Of a stretch of 64,000 nt of DNA, positions 10,533 through 24,028 are shown one piece after another (position 1 is the first letter of the stretch; every line of letters starts with the position of its first letter). The stretch is from Aegilops tauschii subsp. strangulata (Eukaryota; Streptophyta; Magnoliopsida; Poales; Poaceae): positions 358,730,267 through 358,794,266 of the forward strand of contig NC_053040.3 of assembly GCF_002575655.3 (NCBI RefSeq). Direction: 5' to 3'. Made by a program: the position numbers and the translations under genes. The notes beneath the pieces were generated by a model. That model did no database searches, had not been told where the DNA came from, and saw nothing but the letters and a program-made list of their open reading frames with translations.

Positions 10533-13500
10533 CGTGACGCCCCCGATTCAATCGTACACTAATCATACATGCAAATGTGTACGATCAAGATCAGGGACTC
10601 ACGGGAAGATACCACAACACAACTCTAGACACAAATTGAAATAATACAAGCTTTATATTACAAGCCAGGGGCCTCGAGGGCTTGAATACATAAGCTCGAA
10701 TACACAAGAGTCAGCGGAAGCAACATTATCTGAGTACAGACACGAGTTAAACAAGTTTGCCTTAAGAAGGCTAGCACAAAAGCAACATCGATCGAAAAGG
10801 CAAGGCCTCCTGCCTGGGAGCCTCCTAGCTACTCCTGGTCGTCAGCGGTCTCCATGTAGTAGTAGGCATCGGCGGTGGCATCTGGCTCCTGGGCTCCGAT
10901 ATCTGGTTGCATCAACCGGAAAGAAGAAGAAAGGGGGAAAAGGGGGAGCAAAGCAACCGTGAGTACTCATCCAAAGTACTCGCAAGTAAGGATCTACACT
11001 ACATATGCATCGGTATCAATGAAAAGGGTTGTATCTGTGGACTGGACTGCAGAATGCCAGAAGAGAAGGGGAAAGCCTAGCCTATCGAAGACTAGCATCT
11101 TCTGGAAACCACCATCTTGCAGCAACAAGAGGGAGTAGAGTAGCATAAAATAAAGTAGTAGAAGTGTTATCAACCTCGGCCAGAGATCCTTTCTCGACTC
11201 CCTACGAGAAAGCAATCCCAGAGCCATACTATCCATTTCTCATATCCAAGTCTCATCTCAAGTATCCAGTTCTAGTTGTATCGATCAGGATACAACTCCA
11301 AGTGTCCGTTACCGTAGGACAGGCTATCGATAGATGTTTTCTTCCCTGCAGGGGTGCACCAACTTACCCATCACGCTCGACTAACTCCGGCCAAACACAC
11401 TTTCCTGGGTCATGCCCGGCCTCGGCCAAACAATACGCCGCAACCCGACCTAGGCTTAATAGAGAGGTCAAGCACGCCGGACTAAACCTATGCCCCCAGG
11501 GGTCATGGGCCATCGCCCCGGGAACTCCTGCATGTTGCGTGGGCGGCCGGTGAGCAGACCTAGCTACCTCCTTCAAAAAGGCAGGTGCTCACGCAGTCCA
11601 ACCCGGCGCGTGCCGCTCAGTCGCTGACGTCTATTAAGCTTCGGTTGATGTATACGACGCAGAACGCCCATACTATGCCCACGTGATGGTTAGTGCTATC
11701 AGGCCAGAGGCCCCTCGGATCAAATATCCAAATCGTAGTGGATTAGGAACGCGCGGTAACAAGCAGAGACTCACGAAAGATGTGACCCCGTTGCCCCGTC
11801 TCGAGGACTTGCGGCAAGGGCTAGGAATGCCCGGGCACGCCTCGTAATTATCTCGCGGGCACCCTCCAGGTCAACTCGTCTCCACATCACTCGCGGGTAC
11901 CCTCAGGGTCGACCCGCCTCTCCAAGTAACAGTTGTAAAGTCCAAGTATCCGTGTGTCCAAACATCAAGGGGAAAACCCGAGGAATCACCCCCAGTGAAT
12001 TCCACTCGATGTAATCATCAAGGTGAACGTAAGAGGATCCACCCTCGAGGTTCACTCTTGAGGGGTTGCACGACAGAGTCGTATCGGAAGTGGTTAAGGA
12101 GGAAATCACCCTCGATGATCACGACCGAATAGCTACACTACATGGTTAACATCAGAAGTGCTGATGAGGTCTCACCCTCGGCACTCGATAGTAACCCAGT
12201 AGTGTCGAGCAACTAAGGGGAAAGTGATGTGCGGTGCCGGGGCCTGTTCTTCGATCCCGTTGAACGGTTCTTCGATGATGAAGCAGGGGCAACAAGGACA
12301 AGGTGGGGGTCGCTGATGGATCACTAACCAACCTATACTAAGAAGTTTAGGATAAGCAGGTAAGGTAACAATAAGCAGGTTACAAAAGCAGGCTATGCAT
12401 CAGAATAGGAGCAAACAATAACAATAGCAAAATCTAATGCAAGCATGAGAGAATGGAATGGGTGATATCGGGATGATCAAAGGGGGGGCTTTCCTGGAAG
12501 CTCTGCTGCAAAGGAAGAAGTGTTGTCGTCGACGTAGTCGATCATAGGGGTAACATCGGTCTCGGGGTCTACCGGAGAGAAGAGGGGCGAGAAACAATAA
12601 ATATAAAGCAAACAAAGCATCATAATTCATAACATGGCAATACGCGGTGCTAGAGGTGAACTAACGCGGTACTACACGTTGAAGACCGAGAGGGAAAACA
12701 TCCGGAGGGGTTTTCCTGGTGTTAGGCATTTTCCGGACAGATGAAAGAGAGGGGAAAGTTCCATGTTCACCATGCTAGGGGCATGAGATAGATGAACAGA
12801 CCGCGTATTCAGACTCGTTAGATTTCTCTGAGCAACTTTCATGTATAAAACTTTTTCATCCGACTTACGGATTATTTTCTATGAATTTTCTAAGTTTTAA
12901 GCAATATTCTGCAATTTCTGGAATTATATTCTAATTCGAAAATAAACTGAAAATGCTAAGTGCACACAGAGAAGTGTACCCAGCAGTGGCTACAGAGGAT
13001 GACAGGTGGGGCCATTGACTGGGTTGGCTCGGTCAATATTTTGACTAGACAAATGTGAATAGTGTGTGTGGGTCCCAGTTGTCACAGACTCATATTTATT
13101 TAACAGATTCTTAACTAAATATAAAATGCTTAAAGGGGGGGGTGGACTAAACTAATTAGGGCCTCCCTAATTAAACTCGGGCCAGGGCCCATGTGGCAGC
13201 GGCACAAGGCCAGCCGAGGCCACGGTCGAGCAGGTGCGCTCGGACGGAAACACCGATGGCCAGAGCCATGCGAGCGGCGGCCGGAGGCGGCAGAGGGCGG
13301 CTGCGGCCTTGGGCCACAGCGCGGCCGGCGCGCGGGCCGACAGAAGCGGCGTGTGGCGCAGGGGAAGCCGGCGCGGCCATGGGCGATTAGGCAGCAGCAG
13401 GCGCATGGCCAGGGGCGCGGCGCCGGAGCTCAGGCGAGCTGCGGTAGCGGCGGCTGCGGCCGGCAGCACACGACAACGGGAGCGGCGAGGCATTCGGCGG

Positions 13501-14786
13501 CCGGGCGTGGGAGTGAGGCGACGCGAGCGCGGGCAGGGCGACGCAGCGCGATAGTAGCCGGAGGCGGCAACAGTGCAAGGTAGCAGCGGCGCGCAGTGGC
13601 AAGGACCAGTGGTGGTGCCGTAAGCAACAGCAGGCAGGCAGGGCTGGGGGTTCACGGCGCAGAAAGATGGCTTGCGGGCGAGGGCAGCAGCCGTACGCCG
13701 CAGCAGCAAACGGCAGCAACAGCGCAGGAATAGCAGCCACACACACGCACGTACGCGTACACAGGGGATTCGGGCACGACGGTGATGGCGACCTACAACG
13801 TATACGACGATAGATCAAGGACGGGAAGGGGGGAATCGGCGGAGAGTCTCACTGCGGTGCTTGTGGACGAGGTCAGGGAGCGTGGGGGTAGCCGGATGCG
13901 TTGAGCTCGTCGACGGGAGGCGGCGGCCGCAGTGGGGAACCGGCTCGATGCCGAGCGTACGATGCGGTCCTGCTTGATTCAAGGTGCGTAGACGAAGGAG
14001 TCGGCGACGAGGAAGCTCCTCGACATCCTCCCAAGCGCCAGGGAGCACGGTGGCCACGGGATCAACGGATCCATGGTGACGTGTGGTTCGGCCTTGAGCG
14101 AGGGAGGAGAGATCGAGACGAGGGGGGAACTGGGGGAGCTAGGGTTTTACCAAGAGGGGGGGGGGTGCGGCCTCAAGTAGCTCTAGGAGGGTCGGGATGG
14201 CCGGCACGTGGCTGATCCGGCCATGGACGCGCGGGCAACGGCCACGGCGCCATGGATGAACATGGGGAAGGAGATAAGATGGGGAAGTTGGGCTGGGCCT
14301 CCCTGTAGCCATAGAGCCCAAGTGCACAGTAGTTTCTTGCTCCTTTTCTTTTCTCTTTTATGTATTTCATTCAGCCACTGTTCATATTTATTTGAGTGAC
14401 AAAAAATGAATTTAGTCAAACTTGAAATTTGGCGCACAATCGAGAACAACACTGTGGTGTTGCATAAAAAATTTTAGAGCCAACGGAATTGTTCAAGCAT
14501 TTTTAGAAATTGAATAGGTCAACTAATATGTTGCTAGACCACTTTATATTTCCCTAGGGATTAAATGGTGAGCCAAATGATGTTGATTTCTACATGATAA
14601 TTAGTTAGTGAATGTTTGCAACTCAGCAAACATTTTTATGATACCGTTTGAAGGAATAATAATTTGACTTGTTTTGGAAGTTGAATTTGATACGTGTTTG
14701 AACCAAAGTAAGATTAGCAACAGTAATTGCGATGACATGGCACCATTAATAGGGGATTACTGTAGCATGACACTGGGGGTGTTACA
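10533..14786 (-). repeat. 3' LTR of the LARD (4254 bp)
   Basis: This aligns from end to end with 18010-22227, with substitutions and small indels. The first base on the plus strand is C (CGTGACG) where the other LTR has T (TGTGACG). A GC-rich block at about 13170-14240 produces long open frames on both strands. These are not preserved between the two LTRs and I do not call them genes. Confidence 0.9.
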
Positions 14787-17700
14787 AATCTCCTCCACTA
14801 CAAGAAATCTCGTCCCGAGATTTAAGTGGGGAAGTAAAGAGTAACTTCGGGAGAACTGGCCCTTACAGGGTTAATTATCTGGTGAACAATTCAGGGAATG
14901 TGGTAGAAGTATCTCTCGAGTTGAAACTTAAGAAAACATTGAGAGCAAAATATGAAGGTACAATAGGAAGTTTCAAGCGAATGTACAAACGATCGATACC
15001 TGAACAGAGTGTGAGAAGGGGGTTCAGAGCATCGGGAATAGATCATCTCTCGGACGGTGGCTCGTGGCAACACACAAAGCCAAGAGCAAATGATACTTCG
15101 GAAAAAGGATATACAGGGAGTCAGGTTCCGATCTCGTGGAACTGTGGGTTATGAGCCCACCATGTGGGTTAAAAGTAGGAAGGGTGATGATAACAAGGCA
15201 TGTCAGAGTATAGGCTGTCAGTTATGTTGGCAACAACATTGGTACCAAGGGCGAGGGACGAAGAGAACCATTTTCCTGGTCGTTGAACGAGGCGGACCAA
15301 TAGGCAAAGTTCTCGTCCATCGATGGTTACCGGAATGTCAACAACAATAATAACAAGGTCTTACTGACAAATTGTACACCGAGGTGTTTTCATAAGCAGG
15401 GAACTAATACTGCTTAGATCTCATAAACCACAAGAAAGGTTAAACACAACAATGGAAAAGAAAATGCGATCATTAGATTAATCAGAACATTGGAAAGGAA
15501 AATGTGTTTACGCACAAGAATTGGGAGTATATCCTTCCCAAGGGGAAGCGGAACAGGATATACATGATATGACAGCAAGTTCAAAAGCATTTAGATAAAG
15601 GGGGCGAGGGAAGAATCATGATATTACCCATACAACGGTGTTTGGATAATAGATCAAGAAACATTCGACAATGTGCTTCCAATGTTCTTGTTGATATTCG
15701 GAATACCTCAGTCATGCTTCGAGGTAGCATTAACATGGTGTTACAAGTAGGGGTTGGAGTTGAAGATCACAAGAAATACTCAAGGAACAATTGCAGGAAT
15801 AGCAAGGAGTCCAAGGTTTAACCAAGACATGATCAAACATGTGTTGGAAAGAAGACAAGGGGGTTGTCGATGATAACTCAAATCATCGAAGGTCACGGGT
15901 GGTATTTCTCACCATGAATTCAATTGTCATCTCAACAGAAGTCAAAATGTTGATGCTGATCATGACACATTTGTCGAGAGGCTCTATGAAGATGCCATTG
16001 AGGAGCGACGGCATCAAGCAACAAGAAGGATGAAGCGAAAGGCTATTGGAACCACGGATACGACACAAACTCGAAATCAAGCTTGTTGTTCAAGGCAAAA
16101 TGATAAGATGAGGAAGATCGACGTAAGCTCAGCTCATCGTCGAAAGTTGCTCCGGGCATAAGGACCAGGTAGCACAGTTAGAAGTTGACACGATAAAAAT
16201 ATAGCCGATCAGGCTAGGAATGACGTGATGGAGTATTAAACTTCTCAACAACAAAGTACTGGGAGTACTGAACCTCAGTGTTGATTCGGTTCACAAATCG
16301 GTGTTCTTGGTTGACGACAACCCAGAACCCATGAAGTGACAAAGATAGGGTAAGGTAGTACTCCATAAAAAGTTCATAAGATGTAGTGCAATGGCATGAT
16401 ATCCTCGAAATACCAGGGGTAATACTCGAAGATAGATCATAATAGAGGTTGGGCAGGCGTATTGACCTGCAGAAGACAAGTGATTTAACTTGTCCAAGAA
16501 ATGGGACCAAAGAAGAACATTCATGGTCGGAACCACGGTTGCGAAGGATCAATTCATCGATACCAGATGATATTATATCAAGGAAATAGTTATTATTACA
16601 AGAAGCTTACATGATAAGTTCCACATCGTATCCATGGGCATGAACACAAAGTTCAAGGTCGACTCCCACTTCTCTAATGCACAACTTTCCATTCACTTCT
16701 CGCATTCGAAGAAGTTGTAGCGTTGAAATTTTACCTGATGAAAAGCCAGTAGAGTATAACCCGCATAACTTTCGAGTTCACATGGATTTAGGTAAGACAT
16801 AGAGTCAACCCATAGGGGTATCTTAGGAACATATACCCCAAACTTTTAGGAATAAATAACTCAAGCTCGGAAGCGGGGCATGGTTGACAAAAGCAGGGGA
16901 TACAATTTACCAAAGGCATTATGTATCCGAGGAAAAGGCTACAAGGTTACTGAATATGAAGGACGTTGTCGGATAAAATCCAACAAAGGATCTGGTGGTC
17001 CACAAGGGATCTGATGTGAGCATTGGTACTCAATCAAAAGAATAAAGAATGCAAGGAGATCAGTTTACAGGAACAACTGACTAACTCGAAGCTCAAATGC
17101 AAAGGAATTTTGAATTCCAAATCGAAGGATCAGAAGCAGGCGCTCTGGTAAAAAGATAAGTAAGTTGAATAGACATAGATTGACAATCAATCAAGGTTTG
17201 ATTTGTCGAACACCAGCTCATGTCCGGGGTGACGTCTGAGCCGAAGGGAAGAATTCTAATTGTGATTGATGATTGCGAGCATTCACAAACATATCGAATC
17301 AAATGCTCAAAATTTTGATGACAATGGATGCCAATTGAACTTTGGTAGACATATGGAAGTAACCATAATGTAAGCAGGTAAGGATGAGCAAGAGTAAAAG
17401 GCTACTGAGGATTTTCGAAATATCGAATAGCATTCCAAAGAATTTTGTGAATCACATGAACAACTGTGGATGAACGGATACTCGGCAAGCGCGAGTAATT
17501 CTCCATAGGGGTATTCATGTGGCAAAGAACTGCAAGGCAGTAGGCTCAACGGATTCTCAGGACAACAGAGAGTAATTCGGGGCATCTTGTAATAACAAGA
17601 GCAACTGGGGATGAAGGTATGATCGACAATGTAGGTACTTACTCATAAGGATTTATCGGTGGTAGGGATCGCAACGGCGAAGGGTACAAGGGTCTCGGGA

Positions 17701-18009
17701 AAACATCGGAGAGTATCTTCAGAATCTTCTGGTGCACCAAGCAATCATCTGGAGTGAGGGGCTCTCCGGGAAAAAGAATTTACGAGAACCTAATGTTAGA
17801 GTTAGCAAAATCGTTTAACCCGAATGGAAGAGAGATCAGAGTCCCAGAGTACAGACGAGGAATAAAAGATCCTAATACCACCCAATTGGTGACGTGGGCC
17901 CATAAGCCACATAGCCAAGTTAGTAAAACAATTTTCGGTTTCTAGACTCAACTTCGGCCAAGGAGTTGGAAAGGGGGCTACCTACAGATAGTCGGCTCTG
18001 ATACCAACT
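14787..18009 (-). other. Non-coding interior of the LARD
   Basis: This 3.2 kb holds only short frames (longest about 112 codons) with no match to gag, protease, RT, RNase H or integrase motifs. The minus-strand purine-rich GTGGAGGAGATT abutting the 3' LTR at 14787-14798 serves as polypurine tract. The conserved-looking interior probably holds packaging or dimerisation signals, which is inference. Confidence 0.8.
17995..18006 (-). other. Primer-binding site (tRNA-iMet type) of the LARD
   Basis: Read on the minus strand this is TGGTATCAGAGC, the complement of the initiator tRNA-Met 3' end. It lies 3 bases from the LTR boundary at 18010. It sets the orientation and the identity of the 5' LTR. 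Confidence 0.9.
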
Positions 18010-21000
18010 TGTGACGCCCCCGATTCAATCGTACACTAATCATACATGCAAATGTGTACGATCAAGATCAGGGACTCACGGGAAGATATCACAACACAAC
18101 TCTAGACACAAATTGAAATAATACAAGCTTTATATTACAAGCCAGGGGCCTCGAGGGCTCGAATACATAAGCTCAAATACACAAGAGTCAGCGGAAGCAA
18201 CATTATCTGAGTACAGACATGAGTTAAACAAGTTTGCCTTAAAAAGGCTAGCACAAAAGCGACATCGATCGAAAAGGCAAGGCCTCCTCCCTGGGAGCCT
18301 CCTAACTACTCCTGGTCGTCGGTGGTCTCCACGTAGTAGTAGGCATCGGCGGTGGCATCTGGCTCCTGGGCTCCGACATCTGGTTGCATCAACCGGAAAG
18401 AAGAAGAAAGGGGGAAAGGGGGAGAAAACCAACCGTGAGTACTCATCCAAAGTACTCGCAAGCAAGGATCTAAACTACATATGCATCGGTATCAATGAAA
18501 AGGGTTGTATCTGTGGACTGGACTGCAGAATGCCAGAAGAGAAGGGGAAAGCCTAGCCTATCAAAGACTAGCATCTTTTGGAAACCACCATCTTGCAGCA
18601 ACAGGAGGGAGTAGAGTAGCATAAAGTAAAGTAGTAGAAGTGTTATCAACCTCGGCCAAAGATCCTTTCTCGACTCCCTACGAGAAAGCAATCCCAGAGC
18701 CATACTATCCATTTCTCATATCCAAGTCTCATCTCAAGTATCCAGTTCTAGTTGTATCGATCGGGATACAACTCCAAGTGTCCGTTACCGTAGGACAGGC
18801 TATCGATAGATGTTTTCTTTCCTGCCCAACTTACCCACCATGCTCGCTTAACTCCAGCCGGACACACTTTCCTGGGTCATGCCCGGCCTCGGCCAAACAA
18901 TACGCCGCAACCCGACCTAGGCTTAATAGAGAGGTCAAGCACGCCGGACTAAACCTATTCCCCCAGGGGTCATGTGCCATCGCCCCGGGAACTCCTGCAC
19001 GTTGCGTGGGCGGCCGGTGAGCAGACCTAGCTACCTCCTTCAAAAGGTAGGTGCTTAAGCAGTCCAGCCCGACGCGCGCCGCTCAGTCTCTGATGTCTAT
19101 TAAGCTTCGGCTGATGTATACGACGCATAACGCCCATACTATGCCCACGTGATGGTTAGTGCTATCACGCCAGAGGCCCCTCGGATCAAATATCCAAATC
19201 GTAGTGGATTAGGAACGCGCGATAACAAGCAGAGACTCATGAAAGATGTGACCCCATTGCCCCGTCTCGAGGACTTGCGGCAAGGGCTAGGAATGCCCAG
19301 CCACGCCTCGTAATTATCTCGCGGGCACCCTCCAGGTCAACCCGTCTCCACATCACTCGCGGGTACCCCTCAGGGTCGACCCGCCTCTCCAAGTAACAGT
19401 TGTAAAGTCCAAGTATCCGTGTGTCCAAACATCAAGGTGAAAACCCGAGGAATCATCCCCGGTGAATTCCACTCGATGTAATCATCAAGGTGAACGTAAG
19501 AGGATCCACCCTCGAGGTTCGCACTTGAGGGGTTGCACGACAGAGTCGTATCGGAAGTGGTTAAGGAGGAAATTACCCTCGATGACCACGACCGAATAGC
19601 TACACTACAGGGTTAACATCAGAAGTGCTGATGAGGTCTCACCCTCGGCACTCGATAGTAACCCAGTAGTGTCGAGCAACTAAGGGGAAAGTGATGTGCG
19701 GTGCCAGGGCCTGGTCTTCAATCCTGTTTAACGGGTCTTCGATGATGAAGCAGGGGCAACAAGGACAAGGTGGGGGTCACTGATGGATCACTAACCAACC
19801 TATACTAAGCAGTTTAGGATAAGCAGGTAAGGTAACAATAAGCAGGTTACAAAAGCAGGCTATGCATCAGAATAGGAGCAAACAATAACAATAGCAAAAT
19901 CTAATGCAAGCATGAGAGAATGGAATGGGCGATATCGGGATGATCAAAGGGGGGCTTGCCTGGAAGCTCTGCTGCAAAGGAAGAAGTGTCGTCGTCGAAG
20001 TAGTCGATCATAGGGGTAGCATCGGTCTCGGGGTCTACCGGAGAGAAGAGGGGCAAGAAACAATAAATACAAAGCAAACAAAGCATCATAATGCATAACA
20101 TGGCAATACGCGGTGCTAGAGGTGAACTAACGCGGTACTACACGTTGAAGACGGAGAGGGAAAACATCCGGAGGGGTTTTCCTGGTGTTAGGCATTTTCT
20201 AGACAAATGAAAGAGAGGGGAAGGTTCCATGTTCACCATGCTAGGGGCATGAGACAGATGAACGGACCGCGTATTCGGACTCGTTAGATTTTTCTGAGCA
20301 ACTTTCATGTATAAAACTTTTTCATCCGACTTACGGATTATTTTCTATGAATTTACTAAGTTTTAAACAATATTCTGCAATTTCTGGAATTATATTCTAA
20401 TTCGAAAATAAACTGAAAATGTTAAGTGCACACAGAGAAGTGTACCCAGAAGTGGCTACAGAGGATGACTGGTGGGGCCATTGACTGGGTTGACCCGGTC
20501 AATATTTTGACTAGACAAATGTGAATAATGTGTGTGGGTCCGAGTTGTCACAGACTCATATTTATTTAACAGATTCTTAACTAAATATAAAATGCTTAAA
20601 GGGGGGGTGGACTAAACTAATTAGGGCCTCCCTAATTAAACTCGGGCCAGGGCCCATGTGGCAGCGGCACAAGGCCAGCCGAGGCCACGGTCGAGCAGGT
20701 GCGCTCGCACGGAAACGCCGGCGGCCAGAGCCATGCGAGCGGCGGCCGGAGGCGGTAGAGGGTGGCTGCGGCCATGGGCCACAGCGCGGCCGGCGCGCGA
20801 CCGACGGAAGCAGCATGTGGCGCAGGGGATGCCGGCGCGGCCATGGGCGACTAGGCAGCAGCAGGCGCGGGCAGGCGCATGGCCAGGGGCGCGGCACCGG
20901 AGCTCGGGTGAGCTGCGGTAGCGGCGACTGCGGCCGGCAGCACACGACGACGGGAGCGGCGAGGCATTCGGCGGCCGGGCAGGGGCGACGCAGCGCGGTA

Positions 21001-22227
21001 GTAGCCGGAGGCAGCAACAGTGCAAGGTAGCAGCGGCGCGCAGCGGCAAGGAGCAGCGATGGCGCCGTAAGCAACAGCAGGCAGGGCCGGGGGTTCACGG
21101 CGCAAAAGGAGGGCTTGCGGGCGAGGGCAGCAGCCGTACGCCGCAGCAGCAAACGGCAGCAACATCGCAGGAATAGCAGCCACACACACGCATGTACGCA
21201 TACACAGGGGGGGTTCGGGCATGACGGTGATGGCGACCTACAACGTCTACGACGATAGATCAAGGATGGGAAGGGGGGAATCGGCGAAGAGGCTCACTGC
21301 GGTGTTTGTGGACGAGGTCAGCGAGCGTGGGGGTAGCCGGATGCGTTGAGCTCGTCGACGGGAGGCGGCGGCCGCAGCGGGGAACCGGCTCGATGCCGTG
21401 CGTACGATGTGGTCCTCCTTGATTCAAGGTGCGTAGACGAAGGAGTGGGCGACGAGGAAGCTCCTCGACCTCCTCCCAATCGCCGGGGAGCACGGTGGCC
21501 GCGGGATCGACGAATCCATGGTGACGTGTGGTTCGGCCTTGAGCGAGGGAGGAGAGATCGAGACGAGGGGGGAACTGGGGGAGCTAGGGTTTGACCAAGA
21601 GGGGTGCGGCCTCAAGTAGCGCTGGGAGGGTCGGGATGGCTGGCACGTGGCCGATCCGGTCATGGACGCGCGGGCAATGGCCACGGCGCCATGGATGAAC
21701 AGGGGGAAGGAGATAAGATGGGGGGAGTTGGGCTGGGCCTCCCTGTAGCCATAGAGCCCAAGTGCATAGTAGTTTCTTGCTCCTTTTCTTTTCTCTTTTA
21801 TGTATTGCATTCAGCCACTGTTCATATTTATTTGAGTGACAAAAAATGAATTTAGTCAAACTTGAAATTTGGCACACAATTCGAGAACAACATTGTGGTG
21901 TTGCATAAAAAGTTTTAGAGCCAACGGAATTGTTCAAGCATTTTTTGAAATTGAATAGGTCAACTAATATGCTGCTGGACCACTTTATATTTCCCTAGGG
22001 ATTAAATAGTGAGTCAAATGATGTTGATTTCTACATGATAATTAGTTAGTGAATGCTTGCAACTCAGCAAACATTTTTATGATACCGTTTGAAGGAATAA
22101 GAATTTGACTTGTTTTGGAAGTTGAATTTGATACATGTATGAACCAAAGTAAGATTAGCAATAGTAATTACGATGACATGGCACCATTAACAGGGGATTA
22201 CTGTATCATGACACTGGGGGTGTTACA
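18010..22227 (-). repeat. 5' LTR of the LARD (4218 bp)
   Basis: It starts TGTGACGCCCCC on the plus strand and ends GGGGGTGTTACA, and is followed by the duplication ATCGC at 22228-22232. It matches 10533-14786 throughout. A GC-rich block at about 20640-21700 corresponds to that of the other LTR. The LTRs differ at scattered sites and by several short indels, so insertion is not very recent. Confidence 0.9.
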
Positions 22228-22232
22228 ATCGC

Positions 22233-22272
22233 AATGCGGAGGCCCAGATCGTCCTCGTCATCGACGGAGCCA
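22233..22272 (-). mobile_element. 40-base sliver of the split class II element between LARD and Gypsy B
   Basis: This sequence lies between the LARD target duplication and the first LTR base of Gypsy B. On the minus strand it continues the gene-like frame found on both outer sides. Its last five bases, AGCCA (22268-22272), are repeated at 55342-55346 as the Gypsy B duplication. Confidence 0.75.
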
Positions 22273-22428
22273 TGATGACCCACAAGTATAGGGGATCTAT
22301 CGTAGTCCTTTCGATGAGTAAGAGTGTCGAACCCAACGAGGAGCAGAAGGAAATGATAGGCGGTTTTCAGCAAGGTATTCCCTGCAAGCACTGAAATTAT
22401 AGGTAACAGATAGTTTTGTGATAGGATA
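22273..22428 (-). repeat. 3' LTR of Gypsy B, distal fragment
   Basis: It matches 53823-53979 and ends at the CACTA target duplication ATA (22426-22428). The rest of the same LTR resumes at 45319. Confidence 0.9.
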
Positions 22429-23760
22429 CACTACAAAAAAAATACACTTCCGTGATGATACGTGTTTGTCACAGTAGGTCGCGTTTTTTGTCATGCATGT
22501 ACATCCATGACGATTTTATGACAGAATCAAGATAGTCATACCTGTGCTGTCGTAGAAGTGTTCCATGACATTACCAAAATTATCATCACGGAAGTGTCCA
22601 CTTCCATGACGATAAATCGCGCGTCACGGAAGTGCTTTCGTCAAGGGTGACCGACACGTGGCATCCACCGTAACGGAACGCTGTTAAGCTATCGGGTCGG
22701 GTTTTGGATCTGATAACCCGTTAACAGCCCCGACCAATGGGGATTTTCCACGTGTAAAATCATCATTGGCTGGAGGAAACACGTGTCGGCTCACCGTTGG
22801 GACAGATGTCATCCGCTCATTGGACCGAAGGCGCCTATGATACGATGACACGTGGCACAGCCCAATAGAGGCCCATTCCTGTGAAAAGGCCGGCCCGTTT
22901 GACTTGGTCAAAAGGTGGCGGGCCGGCCCACGGAAAGCCTGTTAACGGCTTGTTCGCATATAGCCCATTTACAGCCCGCTAACCCAGGGCCCATTACGCC
23001 CTATCCGAATTAGGCCCAGTAGCGTCATCTGGGCCGTCCAATATGATTCAGCCCGTTTTAACTTCCGGCCCATGTGTGGCCCATGACTTCTTTCGGCCCA
23101 TATGAGGACCTTTGTAACTCTTGGGCCATTAACGACCCGTGGTGAAACTGGCCCGTAATGAACAGTGTATCACTTTATACCCATTAACGGCCTGTTATTC
23201 CATTGGGCTGTTTCCAGCCCAAGTTATCTTTCGGCCTTCTCAGGGCCCATTGATTCTTGGGCTCATTTGCAGCATTCGGTTAGATACGGCCCGTTACTGT
23301 CATTTTCTGCTTGTGGGCCAAATTCGGCCCGTCGTTACAGTCGGCCCGTTTGACGGCCGTTAATAGGTTGGGCCGTTTTCATGTCAAAAAAACCCGCTGG
23401 GCTGTTTTCATAGAGTTATCAAATACGGCCTATTAACGGCCCGTTATGGTCCACGAATAGTACGGCCCATGATTGGCGAAATGATGATACGCCCCGTAGA
23501 AGGCCCATGGATCCTATGGCCCGTATGAGGCCCATGGATAGTACGGCCCATAGAAGGCCCATGGATCGTACGGCCCGTAGAAGGCCCATGGACCCTACGG
23601 CCCGTAGAAGGCCCATGGACCCTAAGGCCCGTATAGAAGGCCGATGGATCCTACGGCCGGACGAAGGCCCATGGATCATACTGCCTGCAGGAGGCCAATG
23701 GTTACAACAGTCCGTGTGTTGCCATGATTATTTTGGCCTAGTTACCAAAAATAGGCTATT
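22429..23760. repeat. Left terminal and subterminal repeat region of the CACTA element
   Basis: The first about 200 bases hold repeated forms of TCCATGACG, CACGGAAGTG and related words. From about 22680 to 23500 the sequence has dozens of degenerate GGCCC-containing words (GGCCCATT, GGCCCGTT, AACGGCC) at irregular spacing. Such arrays are the usual binding sites for CACTA-encoded proteins. No gene is present. Confidence 0.75.
23502..23700. repeat. 27-bp tandem repeat (about seven to eight units)
   Basis: Units start with GGCCCATGGA at 23502, 23529, 23556, 23583, 23610, 23639 (GGCCGATGGA) and 23666, with a last partial at 23693 (GGCCAATGG). The period is 27 except one 29-base unit. Because 27 is a multiple of three, open frames appear on both strands; they are artefacts of the repeat. 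Confidence 0.9.
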
Positions 23761-24028
23761 GTGGCCACTAGAAAAAAACAGAAAAAGAACTGCAGTGACT
23801 ACAAGCAAACAACTAAACAAGACAATAAGGAAATAAATAAGCAAGCAATTAACGCTAGCCTATTACCTCTATTACACATATTACATCCACTGGGCATCAA
23901 AGTTCGCCACCAGTGCAAATAGAGGGAACAAAGCAGCACATTACATACACTGGCCGTCAAAATTGGCCACCAGTGCAAATAAACGCGGCAGCAAAACAAG
24001 AGCATAACTGAAACAACTTCAGAAGAGC

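Larger units (their letters stand above)
10533..22227 (-). mobile_element. LARD-type Gypsy-like element (Sukkula/Erika-like architecture), complete and nested
   Basis: Two LTRs of about 4.2 kb (10533-14786 and 18010-22227) enclose a 3.2 kb interior without coding capacity. The ends read TGTAACACCCCC on the minus strand and GGGGGCGTCAC at the other side. The 5-base duplication ATCGC occurs at 10528-10532 and 22228-22232. A tRNA-iMet primer site next to the right LTR puts the element on the minus strand. The proportions (LTR over 4 kb, interior about 3.2-3.5 kb, no gag-pol) match the large retrotransposon derivatives described from barley. It must have been mobilised by proteins of another element. 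Confidence 0.88.

Noticed and set aside
20577..21263. 228-codon minus-strand ORF in the LARD 5' LTR and the 191-codon counterpart at 13167-13742
   Set aside because: GC-rich sequence open on several frames of both strands. The two LTR copies do not keep the same frame, and no domain is recognisable.
23507..23836. 109-codon plus-strand ORF (and an 86-codon minus-strand ORF) over the 27-bp array
   Set aside because: The period is a multiple of three, so both strands stay open automatically. The protein is only a repeated Arg/Pro/Met pattern.
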